From Pogonophryne albipinna (lineage: Eukaryota > Chordata > Actinopteri > Perciformes > Artedidraconidae): a stretch of DNA of 64,000 bases. Each line of letters opens with the position of its first letter. Position 1 is the stretch's first letter. The notes under the pieces are model-generated. The model was not told the DNA's origin. It saw only the letters and a list, made by a program, of their open reading frames with translations, and ran no database searches. The position numbers were made by a program, and so were the translations under genes. Positions 1 to 10,108 of this stretch are shown here, in pieces. Where the stretch lies: NCBI GenBank assembly GCA_028583405.1, contig JAPTMU010000061.1, positions 445,764 through 509,763 of the forward strand, given 5' to 3'.

Positions 1-213
1 GGTGAAGGCGGTGTTTGGGGCAACGAAGACGGCTGCGGCTGCTCCGCCTCCGTGGGCGAGGCGGGCAAAGCCGGCGAGTCGGACGTTAGTGTCCACGACA
101 GTGGCCGCGGGTAACGTAATGTCCCCATGATCTGAACTGTTATTACCTGCAGTAGATGCAGTGTTACTGCTGGCGATAAGGGCTGGTTGTTTGAACCATT
201 TTCTGATGTCCAT
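1..213 (-). CDS. N-terminal part of a transposase-like ORF, cut by window edge
   Basis: Reading leftward from an ATG at 213-211, 71 codons stay open to the window edge. The peptide begins MDIRKWFKQPALIASS, followed by a Ser/Thr/Asn-rich and then Ala/Gly/Val-rich stretch. A 'DIRxFF/KWF' opening is common in fish hAT-type and ZMYM-like transposon proteins. The ORF points inward from the terminus at 581, as expected for the transposase of that element. No catalytic or zinc-binding residues are visible in this piece, so the identity rests on the opening motif and position. The more GC-rich composition contrasts with the AT-rich sequence at 300-500. Confidence 0.4.
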   Translation of the reverse strand, partial: MDIRKWFKQPALIASSNTASTAGNNSSDHGDITLPAATVVDTNVRLAGFARLAHGGGAAAAVFVAPNTAFT

Positions 214-373
214 CAGTGACTGCTGTGTAAGCACCTTGCAGATGACGAACGTGCAGCGGCACAGGTCATGCACACCTGACATAATAACGTTACTTACCAT
301 TTAAATTGACCAAATAAATGCAGCAGACAATGTTATTTAACCACAATTACAATGTATTTTATTTCAACTAAAT

Positions 374-403
374 TCTTATTATTATTATTATTACTACTAT
401 TAC

Positions 404-434
<31 letters not shown>
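374..434. repeat. (ATT)n microsatellite
   Basis: An almost uninterrupted run of ATT trinucleotides with a few TACTA interruptions, followed by T-rich sequence to about 500. It is inside the hAT end at the left of the window. Confidence 0.85.
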
Positions 435-437
<3 letters not shown>

Positions 438-581
438 GTAATACTTTTCACTTTTAATTATTATTATTTTTTTCACTTTTCATTTTTTTTTTTTTTTACT
501 TTTCATTTTTCAAATGAGGGTGCACAACGACTCAACTGAGGGTGCAATGCACCCTTATGCACCCCCGTAGAACCGGGCCTG

Positions 582-2099
582 AACAGCACCCTCTGCTACA
601 ACAGGACACAACACGTGGTTATTTTACCATTTCATATATTTTGTTTGTGTGTCATGCCAGACAACTCTAGGCAACCTTTTATACACGACTTCAATTAGTT
701 ACTTTATTTAAAAAAAACTGTCATAAATTGTTTTGTCAATACATAATAGACATACACAAACCACTGCATAAACACATGTACACACAACTCATAAATACAT
801 ACTTAAACACAACAGAACAGTATTTCAGACGGCAGAAAGGGAATTGTCCGATCAGCCTTTGTTCAGTCACAGACTCAGTATGCTCCATGGTAGTCTGTGA
901 CTTGTCGAGGCTTTCTCTTCTCCTTAGCTCGGTTCCGATATGTTTTGTTTTGGTACAACTGTTAATTATTGTTTGATGTATTACCACGGTGCATCTGGTC
1001 TTCCATATCTGCATACAAGGGACGCAGAAGAAAACACTTTGGGGCTTCAATAAGTGATAGAATATATCCACCATATTTGTATTCATTTATTTAAAACAAA
1101 TATATATATACTTGGAAGTCCATTCCATTTAAAGGTGTATATTCATTTATGAAATCAACATATACTAATTTGTAATATGAGCCATGTCTCGCTCTACCTC
1201 TCCTTTTTGTCCACCTTGATTTATCCCCAACCCCAGGGTGCTTTCCTTGATATTGCCGCTGTAAACATTTTAACAAAAGTCATTTTAAGTTTAATATCTA
1301 GGTCTACGTCTCCAAATACGCCTCCATATTCCATTCTTTTAAATAATAAATGACGTTGAGTAACCTCCCTCGTTGTGCCCCACACCAAATGTACGTATTT
1401 GTTTAATTATTTAATTATTTGGGAGGGGTTCAATCAGTTTATTCTCCCAATTTAGGTCAGCACAGTTTTCATTACAGTCAAACCAAGTATTTTTATTTCT
1501 TGTTTAATTTAACTTAAACGTTAATGGCATGAGTTAAGTTTCCTCTATTATATATTTCAGATTTGTTATGATAATTCCCGGTTTAGTTTATCAATTTCAG
1601 TTTTCAAATTAGAAATATTTTCTTCACCTCTGTTTTAAAATAATATACTGTTTGATTAGAGTAACATATTTACTATTTGTAGCTTTATTTAATTTTCTAC
1701 ATTTGAATTTAAATAAATGTTTTATCCTATGTTTTAATGTTTCCCATAATCCACAGGATTGTACCGTTATCACATCCTGAGAAATTGTGGATTTGTTCAC
1801 ATTTTAGTATCACTAATTCTTATAAATATTTCCTTTATCGAATATGGACCCTTAAGTTCTCTTAAGTCAGCACTAATGTACTTTGAACATAGGTTTCCCT
1901 GCAAACTGAATTTCAGTGGATACACATGAAGAATTGTTATTGCTCGAAGCAATCGAAGAGAAATGTCGGCTCAGAATTTTGGATAAAATGCTGCAATAAC
2001 TTACCATTTATATACAATATTATATACTATTGTCCTGCAGTTTAGTAACACTATGGAGTGGCCTTGGCTCCATACTTGCTCCATCCTTCTGTGTCATTC
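582..2099 (-). mobile_element. RT-deleted Tx1-type LINE derivative, copy 1
   Basis: This is near-identical, in opposite orientation, to 9699-12735, and in the same orientation to 56340-57970. Read on the minus strand it contains a decayed piece of LINE ORF2 linker (…LWETLKHRIKHLFKLKW… in the best copy) that matches the full LINE at 45.15-45.35 kb. It then jumps to the 'KILG' thumb region and a 3' part that ends in AT-rich sequence. The whole reverse-transcriptase core is missing. Stop codons interrupt every frame, so it is non-coding. The left side is cut by the hAT element at 581. Confidence 0.7.
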
Positions 2100-2275
2100 C
2101 AGTGCCTTGCAAAAGTATTCAGCCCCCCTGGCCTTTTTCTTGTTTTATTGCACAAAAACATTTAATTCAATTAGATTTTTGCAGATGTTGTTTTTATTGA
2201 TGTACACAACATGAATCTTTGAAGATGCAAAACATATTTTTCATTGTGAAAAAAACAAGAAATAATAATGAATAT
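2100..2275 (-). mobile_element. Tc1-like transposon fragment (one terminus)
   Basis: It begins CAGTGCCTTGCAAAAGTATT, the typical teleost Tc1-like terminal repeat, and matches the right ends of the Tc1 copies at 8189-9698 and 57971-60352. It is cut at about 2275, where H3 downstream sequence begins, marking a recombination breakpoint between the LINE/Tc1 block and the histone block. Confidence 0.7.
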
Positions 2276-3389
2276 TATCCGTTTTGTCACTTTGCCTTAA
2301 TCACATTAACTTTTTTTCTATTGGCATAGTAACAAACTATATTATGGCCTTTTATTATTTTAGTACCGTTTATACTTTTACATTAGTTAAAGTTTATATT
2401 CAATGTTCTGTTGTAACATTGTTAAATGAATGTTTCTTGGCTTGATTACCTTTCAAATAATGACATGTGTTAATAAGGATAAACCAATCAAATGAAACGT
2501 TGGACTAAACTATGCCGTTAAATCTCTATCCGACTGTTTTTCAGTAGGATGGCAAGTTCCTATCTATAAACAATTATTTGTTTTTTCTCTCAACAGATTT
2601 GATTTTCTGAATTGAAGCTAACGTTGGCGACCATGTAAGGTCAATATTAAAAGGTACAATTAATTTGTTTAGGGTTATTTATGTATGTATTTATTTATAG
2701 AAGGACCATGCATACAAATACATGAATCTCAGCAAAGAGAAGAGATGCAATATGCCAGATTATAGCTAATAGCTCATTTCCATCTGTGGTCCTCAGGTTG
2801 ACTAAAATGATGAAAAACATTTCATTTGGATAATTTACTGACAGAATAAAAAACTCAGTACTGACCTCACAACCTTCAAAGAACTTCACCACCTTCAAAG
2901 AACTTCACTTCTTCAATCTGGTTTTTAATGTGTGGCTGTTGTTATTGCTTGCTTTTAATTTGACTTCAACCATATGTACTTGTTCTTTTCACCATCTCTG
3001 TAAAGCGACTTTGAGCACCTGTAAGAGTGCTTACAAAATAAATCTATTATTACTCACCGGTTCATAGTGTTTAAAGTGAACAAGTTATAACTATAGCTTT
3101 TAGTAAACTTAAAACAACCTTCCCCCAAAGTTATTAAGGAATATAGTATCCCTTGTGGCTCTTGAGTTTTAGAACTTTTAATAAATATTTTAAATAAATA
3201 GTTTTGATGATCCATAATTGACATACGTTGTGTTTACACTAATCTATTACTCACATTTTAATGTCTTTGTAACTTCAGTAAACAACAACCTTTCTTGTTT
3301 CATTGATCACGGTACAGCTAACCAAAAATTAATATGAACCAGTGTCATCATAATAATGAGTAGGATTGTAACTCTTTGAAAGTGTGTGT

Positions 3390-3405
3390 GGCTCTTAAAA
3401 GAGCC
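3390..3405 (-). terminator. Histone mRNA 3' stem-loop (H3)
   Basis: GGCTCTTTTAAGAGCC on the minus strand: six-base-pair stem with a four-base loop, 32 bp after the H3 stop codon. It is followed by the purine-rich TCAAAGAGTT, a candidate U7 snRNA-binding downstream element. It is bound by SLBP and replaces a poly(A) tail. Confidence 0.95.
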
Positions 3406-3437
3406 GTTGTGTTTGGGTGTTCTGGTCTCAGGTCAGT

Positions 3438-3857
<420 letters not shown>

Positions 3858-3905
3858 TCAGTGTTCACAGCGAGAGAAGGAGTGCTGTGTTTCTGTGAGC
3901 AGCGG

Positions 3906-3988
3906 CTTTATAAAGGAGCTGCCGGAGCAGGGCCTCGCTGATTGGTGCATGCCGGGAGACACGTGCGCTGTAGCTGCTTTACTATTGG
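3906..3988 (-). promoter_or_regulatory. H3 promoter: TATA and two CCAAT boxes
   Basis: On the minus strand: CCAAT at 3988-3984 and 3945-3941, and a TATAAAG box at 3912-3906, about 60 bp before the ATG. The same arrangement is seen at 31198-31280 and 63940 onward. Confidence 0.85.
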
Positions 3989-4954
3989 ACAATGTAATCC
4001 ACTCCTCCACAGGGGATGATCCTCAAAATGAACTTTAGTTTAGGGGGAAATAAATATGACTAAATATAATAAAACCCTAACCCTGTCATTTTCTAATGTA
4101 TAACTATGATTTAATTTGTAGTGAAAAACTCTCCCTGAAATAAAGGAATCATTTCATCATCAACACTAAACATTTGCCCCAAAGTTAAATATGAGAATTA
4201 ACATCAGTTACAACCCAAAGGAATGAATTCATTAATAATGTCGTGTGCAGAAACAGTCTTTAAATGGAACCAGCTTTTAGTGTGAGTGTAAGACGTCAAA
4301 TGAATCATGATCTTCTGCAGTAAAATTAGATCACCTTATAAAAGTATTTGAGTTTATTTGTGTGAAAGATGTCGGTATATAGCCCACTTATCCATATGAA
4401 ATGTATGTGCCCATATGAATGTTGTTTATATGTATTATTTATTTCACAAGCATTTGCAAAGCATTTTCCGTTTGTGTTTTTGACATTACTGATTGGTGAA
4501 ATGATTCTCTTCTCTTATTAAACCCCATCACTTTGTATTACCGGTATCAATAAGTCAAGGGAGGCTTTAAGTGTCAGCAAGAAACACCATTTGGATTGTT
4601 GTTACAGCACATTAGAGTTTGTGGTGGCAGAGGGACAACTTTTAATAACAAATGTGTTCATTTGTCTCCTCTAAAGATTTGCTAAGATAAAGATTAGCAC
4701 TTAGCATTTTCTCTCAGGATTGCAGTAAAATAACCACCACTTTTCCTTCATATTGTGAAATGTATTTATTTTCATTTTGGAAAAACAAACACCAGTGAGG
4801 TGGTATAAACACTTCTATTGAAGAATGAACAATATTCAATCATGGTTTATCTTGCTTTACAAAGCATTCTGTATTAAATAACATTTAAGTTATTTAGATT
4901 TCTGGTAGAGTATTTATAGAGTATAACAGGATGAGCTCTTTGGATGGGTTGGGT

Positions 4955-4970
4955 GGCTCTTAAAAGAGCC
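4955..4970 (-). terminator. Histone mRNA 3' stem-loop (H2B)
   Basis: GGCTCTTTTAAGAGCC on the minus strand, 30 bp after the H2B stop, followed by CAAAGAGCTC as a possible histone downstream element. Confidence 0.95.
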
Positions 4971-5000
4971 TTTGTGTTGTTGGTATGTCAGCAGCAGAGT

Positions 5001-5381
5001 TTACTTGGAGCTGGTGTACTTGGTCACGGCCTTGGTGCCCTCAGACACGGCGTGTTTAGCCAGCTCTCCGGGCAGCAGCAGGCGGACAGCGGTCTGGATC
5101 TCCCTGGAGGTGATGGTGCGGCGCTTGTTGTAGTGAGCCAGCCGAGAGGCCTCACCGGCGATGCGCTCAAAGATGTCGCTCACGAAGCAGTTCATGATGC
5201 CCATGGCCTTGGAGGAGATGCCGGTGTCGGGGTGGACCTGCTTCATCACCTTGTACACGTAGATGGCGTAGCTCTCCTTCCTGGACTTTCTCCTCTTCTT
5301 TCCGGTCTTGTTGACGCTCTTAGCGACGGCTTTCTTTGAGCCCTTCTTGGCCGCTTTGACGGCGGGTGCTTCAGCAGGCAT
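5001..5381 (-). CDS. Histone H2B
   Basis: Full-length intronless H2B of 126 codons. It has a basic tail ([16 protein letters not shown]…), the [11 protein letters not shown] stretch, a complete histone fold and the C-terminal helix ending in AVTKYTSSK with the ubiquitinated-lysine context. The start is the ATG at 5381. The reading frame is open further upstream but only from a GTG inside the leader, after the TATA box, so no longer protein is expected. Relative to the vertebrate norm it has Met45, Cys64, Ser67 and Arg87, where Leu, Ser, Asn and Ser are usual (comparison from memory). Arg87 lies in KRRTITSRE, next to the DNA-contacting loop. Its promoter octamer is one base off consensus. Confidence 0.97.
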   Translation of the reverse strand: MPAEAPAVKAAKKGSKKAVAKSVNKTGKKRRKSRKESYAIYVYKVMKQVHPDTGISSKAMGIMNCFVSDIFERIAGEASRLAHYNKRRTITSREIQTAVRLLLPGELAKHAVSEGTKAVTKYTSSK

Positions 5382-5435
5382 GATGAGAGAGAGAGGTGCG
5401 ACAGAGTAGAATGACTTCTTTGTCACAGCGCGGTC

Positions 5436-5489
5436 TATTTATATTCACCAGATGCAAAATTGACTGTGCTGTTGCTCGCACGGGATTGG
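5436..5489 (-). promoter_or_regulatory. H2B promoter: TATA, octamer-like site, CCAAT
   Basis: Minus strand order: CCAAT at 5489-5485, octamer-like TTTTGCAT at 5459-5452 (consensus ATTTGCAT, first base changed), and TATAAATA at 5443-5436. The octamer is the known H2B-specific Oct-1 site. Confidence 0.85.
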
Positions 5490-6117
5490 TTGTCTTCTGA
5501 GCAGGACGGAGCATGCGCTTAACGAGTTTTAGATTCAAAACAGATTGGATGAACATGTAAAATGAACCCCCCATTGATTATGTATTTGTATTATTGTGGT
5601 TTTATAATGTGTTGTCCATGAATAAATCAACAAATCGGTTGGGATCAATGTCCTTTTAACTCTTTCATATGTTTTTAACTATGTATAACGTGGACAACAG
5701 AGAAACACATTGTAATTTAAATAAAAAAAGTGATGCTTGTCACCCTCTAGTCCACACGTATTAATCTACATGAATCCCAATACGTATTATTTTAAGATCC
5801 TAAAAAAAATACAAATGTATTCATGTGTGTTAGTCCTTAACATATCCCGGTGTATTTCACCATTAAAACATATTTCAAAAGTTTAAGAAACCCCAAAAAG
5901 ATGGAAGTAGAAGTTTTTGGACCAATCGTGGTTGTGGCTGGAGCTGTGGAGACTTTATCCTCTGTGAACATATCATTGGATGTCGGATAAACAACATTGT
6001 GAAATGGCCGGATGGTCTACATTTTTAATATCCAGTATCATAGCAATCATTTCGGAGATGAATTAAGTTTGATATAATGTTAATAGAAAGGAAATAGACT
6101 CTTTGAGTAATGTGGGT

Positions 6118-6133
6118 GGCTCTTAAAAGAGCC
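6118..6133 (-). terminator. Histone mRNA 3' stem-loop (H4)
   Basis: Perfect GGCTCTTTTAAGAGCC on the minus strand, 33 bp after the H4 stop codon, followed by CAAAGAGTC. Confidence 0.95.
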
Positions 6134-6166
6134 GTTGTTGTTCCAGGTATGTCAGGGTGTAGATGT

Positions 6167-6490
<324 letters not shown>

Positions 6491-6541
6491 TTATGTCGGC
6501 TCGTTCAGAACGAATGAGTAGAAGCAGAGTGACCGGCAGTA

Positions 6542-6562
6542 TTTATATATTCACTGCGGACC
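6542..6562 (-). promoter_or_regulatory. H4 promoter: GGTCCG element and TATA box
   Basis: Minus strand: GGTCCG at 6562-6557, the conserved H4-specific sequence found just upstream of the TATA box in vertebrate H4 genes, then ATATATAAA at 6550-6542. Confidence 0.8.
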
Positions 6563-6599
6563 TAAGAGAAGACGGAGAGCGGGAAAGCTGCTGGGCGGG

Positions 6600-7033
6600 G
6601 CCAACTCTGCAGCCTCCACATTATCTTTCAAAACATTTTCTCTTCCTTCTAATATTGTTTATATAATTCAGTCAGGCTTTGTACTAAACCTTTGATGATT
6701 AAACGTTTGTTAATATGTAATAAAACCCTCACATGCTTAATAACATTTATAATTGAAATAAGAACCTTTCTGAGATTAACATTACATTTAAAGTTGATCA
6801 AAGTATTCAAAAAATACTCTTTTTAGGATAAATTCATTCTGTTTCTGATGAGTCAAGACAAACATTTGTATAAAACATGTCAACAATTTCACATAAAAGT
6901 AATAATTAGTCCAATAGAAACACCTGAATCTATACACTGTATTTAGGTTTGGGTGTGTGGCCATCAAGAAATGTACCAAATAGTTAATGTTAAATATAAA
7001 ATATAAAGTAACAGACAATAACCATGGACTTCT
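6600..7033. other. H4 upstream spacer, no gene
   Basis: AT-rich spacer mirrored at about 60880-61320. The short ORF here is not supported by any domain. No feature seen beyond the duplication. Confidence 0.6.
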
Positions 7034-7668
7034 TTTACATTACATTTAGCTGACGTTTTTATCCAAAGCGACTTACAATAAGTGCGTTCGACCAACAAAA
7101 TACAAGGGAGCGGAGGAGCGGAGTGGTGTAGGAGAATTTAGGAAGGTTGAAGACAAGACGAGCCGCTGCATTCTGGATGAGCTGTAGAGGTCGGATGGCA
7201 CATGCAGGTAGACCAGCCAGGAGGGAGTTGCAGTAGTCTAGGCGTGAGGTGACGAGAGCCTGGACCAGAACCTGCGTCGCTTTCTGGGTCAGCTGGGGAC
7301 GTATCCTCCTGATGTTGTAAAGCGTGTATCTGCAGCAACGGGTTGTAGCAGCGATGTTTGCAGTGAAGGACAGGTTGTTATCTAGGATCACACCCAGATT
7401 CCTTGCAGTCTGAGTCGGGGAAACAACAGAGGTGCCGATGTTGATTGTTAGGTCAAGAGTGGGACAATCTTTTCCCGGAAGGAAAAGCAGTTCAGTCTTG
7501 TCAAGGTTGAGCTTGAGGTGATGAGCAGACATCCACTGAGAGATGTCAGCTAGACAAGCAGAGATGCGTGCGACGACCTGGGTCTCTGAGCGGGGAAAGG
7601 ACAGAATTAATTGGGTGTCGTCAGCGTAGCAGTGGTATGAAAAACCATGCGGGCTAATGACTGATCTT
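7034..7668 (-). mobile_element. 5'-truncated L2/CR1-type LINE insertion with RT remnant
   Basis: This insertion is absent from the mirror copy at about 60880, which preserves the empty site. Read on the minus strand it encodes the end of a reverse transcriptase: the CYADDTQL catalytic box (about 7605-7630), then MSAHHLKLNLDKTELLFLPG, a thumb segment with SRLDYCNSLLAGLP, and IQNAAARLVF. This order is typical of fish L2/CR1-type elements. It ends in the common fish LINE tail ('CATTTAGCTGACG…TTTATCCAAAGCGACTTACAATAAGTG', 7040-7085 on the plus strand), also found at 27.4 kb and 55.4 kb. The ORF at 7059-7532 lacks fingers, palm motif A and the endonuclease, so it is a dead fragment. The insertion postdates the duplication. 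Confidence 0.8.
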
Positions 7669-8098
7669 ATAACATATTTCAGCTCTCACAAAATGTTATA
7701 AGTTTGGTCAATTAAAGCTTTTAATTTACACATTTAAAAGATACTTTAGTAGAGAAAACTATTTATTAGAAAATGGTATTGCCTCATGGAAACAGTTTTG
7801 ACAGATTGTATTTTTTAAAAGAAAAGAAAAACAATATAACTACTGTTTAGCTCTGATAATGATATGCTATCGTATCGAGTCTTTAGAAGGGTTTAGAAAA
7901 TTGAGAAGGGTCAAACTCCTTTTCTGAGAGTATGATTATGATTCAAAAAGTATTTAATCATCCAGTTTATACTTCTGACAGAAGATTAAAACATATTCAT
8001 GATTTGTGTCACTTATGAGATTGAAAGATAAGTCGATTTCATTAATCATATAGGGAAATGCCTGGAAAGGAAATGTTTGGAATAGGTGTTCAGATGCA

Positions 8099-8133
8099 GT
8101 GGGTGGCAGAGCCTTTGTGTTGTTGGTATATCA
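8099..8133 (-). pseudogene. Fossil of an H2B 3' end with collapsed stem-loop
   Basis: The sequence GGGTGGC-AGAGCCTTTGTGTTGTTGGTAT matches the H2B 3' flank (4951-4987) except that the stem-loop GGCTCTTAAAAGAGCC is reduced to GGCAGAGCC by loss of seven bases. No H2B coding sequence follows; a Tc1 element starts 55 bp further on. The mirror copy at 60408-60441 carries the same lesion, so the loss predates the block duplication. Confidence 0.7.
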
Positions 8134-8472
8134 TAAGAGGTAGATTCACTTGCAGGTCTACAGTAGAGCCAAATGAAAACAGGGCATACAGTGCCATGCA
8201 CAAGTATTCACCCCCTTGGCTCTTTTTCTATTTTCTATTATTAAAGCCAATAATAATTCAATATTTTGATTGGGATTTTATGTCATGAACCCGCACAAAG
8301 TCAGTCAAGATTGGTGAAGTGAAAATAAAAATTATCCTGTTTTAAACAATGAAAAGTTTGCAATGTGTGCAATCAAATGTCTGATTATATCTGTATGTAT
8401 ACACTTGTTGTAGAAGGCCCAAATCTCCCACACCACTTAACAAGTGGCAATACTTAGCAAGAAAACGACACT

Positions 8473-8966
8473 ATGAAGACGAAGGAGCTCTGCAAACAGT
8501 TCAGGGACAAAGTTGTGGATAAGTATAAATAAGGTTGGGTTATACAAAAACCTCACAAACTTTGTACATCCCACGAAGCACGATTAAATCCATTATTTCA
8601 TGATGGAAAAAATATGCCACGACAACAAACCTGCCAAGAGAGGGCCGCCAACCAAACACACTGTGCAAGGTGAGCATTGATCAGAGAGGCAACAAAGAGG
8701 TCATGGATAACCCTGAAGCAGCTGGTTAGCACCACAGTAGAGAGAGGAGAATCTATAGGACCACAGTAAGCCGTACACCCCACAGAGCTGGGCTTTATGG
8801 AAGAGTCGCCAGAAAGAAGCCATTGCTTAAGGAAAAAAACAAGAAAACACGTTTGGAGTTCACAGAAAGCCATGTGGAAGATTCCCCAAAATGGATGTGC
8901 CAAGCTTATAGACACATACCCCAAGAGACTTGCAGCTGTAATTGCTGCAAAAGGTGGCTCTACTAA
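8473..8966 (+). pseudogene. Tc1 transposase pseudogene lacking the DDE core
   Basis: Translation from 8473 starts MKTKELCKQFRDKVVDKYK, the classic Tc1 N terminus (helix-turn-helix region), then meets a stop. Further frames give RTTVSRTPHRAGLYGRVA and KKPLLKEKNKKTRLEF, the linker between the DNA-binding and catalytic domains. The sequence then jumps directly to the C-terminal end (YPKRLAAVIAAKGGST). The acidic catalytic residues and about 150 codons are therefore missing, in addition to stops and frameshifts. The same deleted form is found inverted at 59576-60080. Confidence 0.8.
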
Positions 8967-9109
8967 GTATTGACTTTGGGGGGGGTGAATAGTTATGCAC
9001 GCCAACGTTTTTTCTTATTCATTATTATTTCTTGTTTTTTTCACAATGAAAAATATGTTTTGCATCTTCAAAGATTCATGTTGTGTACATCAATAAAAAC
9101 AACATCTGC

Positions 9110-9616
9110 AAAAATCAATCAATCAATCAATCAATGTTTATTTATATAGCCCAATATCACAAATGTTTCATTTGTCTCAGTGGACTTCACAGTTTGTACA
9201 GAATATCAGTATGACAATACGACACCCTCTGTCCTTAGACCCTCTGTCCTTAGACCTTCTGTCCTTAGACCCTCTGTCCTTAGACCCTCTGTCCTTAGAC
9301 CCTCACATCGTACAACGAAAAACTTCCGGAGAAAACCCACAGTTTAAAGGGAACATGGGAGAAACCTCAGGGAGAGCAACAGAGGAGGGATCCCTCTCCC
9401 AGGACGGACAGACGTGCAATAGATGCCGTGTGTAAATTGAAAAGATAATACATTTGCAACATAGGTAGTCCAAATGTTTGGAAATGCATGTGTGTATAAT
9501 AGGAAGATGAATCCACGAGGATATCCATCCAGGACCTATGATCCATGACCACAGCCACGACTCAAGATCCAGGGCTCGCGATGCAGGACACAGGACCGCA
9601 GGATCATCCATGACTG
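9110..9616 (-). mobile_element. LINE 3' tail insertion with 15-bp minisatellite
   Basis: Begins with (AATC)n at 9112-9135, then 'GTTTATTTATATAGCCCAATATCACAAA', a widespread fish LINE 3' end read in reverse. It ends near 9616, with ATCA-type target duplications on both sides. At 9228-9304 there are about five tandem copies of ACCCTCTGTCCTTAG. It is nested in the Tc1 element and absent from the copy at 58.0 kb. Confidence 0.65.
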
Positions 9617-10108
9617 ATCAAATCAAATTGAATTAAATGTTTTTGTGCAATAAAACAAGAAAAAGGCCAGGGGGGCTGAATACTTTTGCAAGGCACTGGA
9701 ATGACACAGAAGGATGGAGCAAGTATGGAGCCAAGGCCACTCCATAGTGTTACTAAACTGCAGGACAATAGTATATAATATTGTATATAAATGGTAAGTT
9801 ATTGCAGCATTTTATCCAAAATTCTGAGCCGACATTTCTCTTCGATTGCTTCGAGCAATAACAATTCTTCATGTGTATCCACTGAAATTCAGTTTGCATG
9901 GAAACCTATGTTCAAAGTACATTAGTGCTGACTTAAGAGAACTTAAGGGTCCATGTTCGATAAAGGAAATATTTATAAGAATTAGTGATACTAAAATGTG
10001 AACAAATCCACAATTTCTCAGAATGTGATAACGGTACAATCCTGTGGATTATGGGAAACATTAAAACATAGGATAAAACATTTATTTAAATTCAAATGTA
10101 GATTACTA

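Larger units (their letters stand above)
1..581 (-). mobile_element. hAT-type DNA transposon, one end only (runs off left edge)
   Basis: The terminus at 581, read inward on the minus strand, begins CAGGCCCGGTTCTACG and continues with GGGTGCA-rich sequence, which looks like a hAT terminal inverted repeat. It lies exactly where the repeat copies at 12.7 kb and 56.3 kb continue without interruption, so this copy was split by the insertion. The predicted 8-bp target duplication is AACAGCAC (582-589), but its partner lies outside the window. Positions 300-500 are AT-rich, with an ATT microsatellite and T-runs. The hAT assignment rests on terminal sequence only. Confidence 0.6.
8189..9698 (+). mobile_element. 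Tc1-like transposon, internally deleted, with nested insertion
   Basis: The left terminus is CAGTGCCATGCACAAGTATT preceded by TA; the right terminus is the inverse of CAGTGCCTTGCAAAAGTATT. Between them lie a truncated transposase pseudogene (8473-8966) and, at 9110-9616, a LINE/SINE tail that is absent from the homologous copy at about 58046. The homologous Tc1 copy at 57971-60352 carries a different insertion (a hAT element). The catalytic core is deleted, so the element can only have moved in trans. Confidence 0.8.

Noticed and set aside
736..1086. Repeated ORF family at 736-1086, 12301-12579 and 56554-56862 (…TESVTEQRLIGQFPFCRLKY…)
   Set aside because: These look like a conserved short protein because they occur three times, but all lie in the duplicated RT-deleted LINE block. 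Repetition alone explains the conservation.
5382..5426. N-terminal extension of H2B (…[14 protein letters not shown] before the Met), also in the other copies
   Set aside because: It opens at GTG, not ATG, and lies in the transcribed leader. The family N terminus starts at the downstream ATG.
9228..9304. CRISPR-like short repeats
   Set aside because: Five directly adjoining 15-bp units without spacers in a vertebrate genome; this is a minisatellite.
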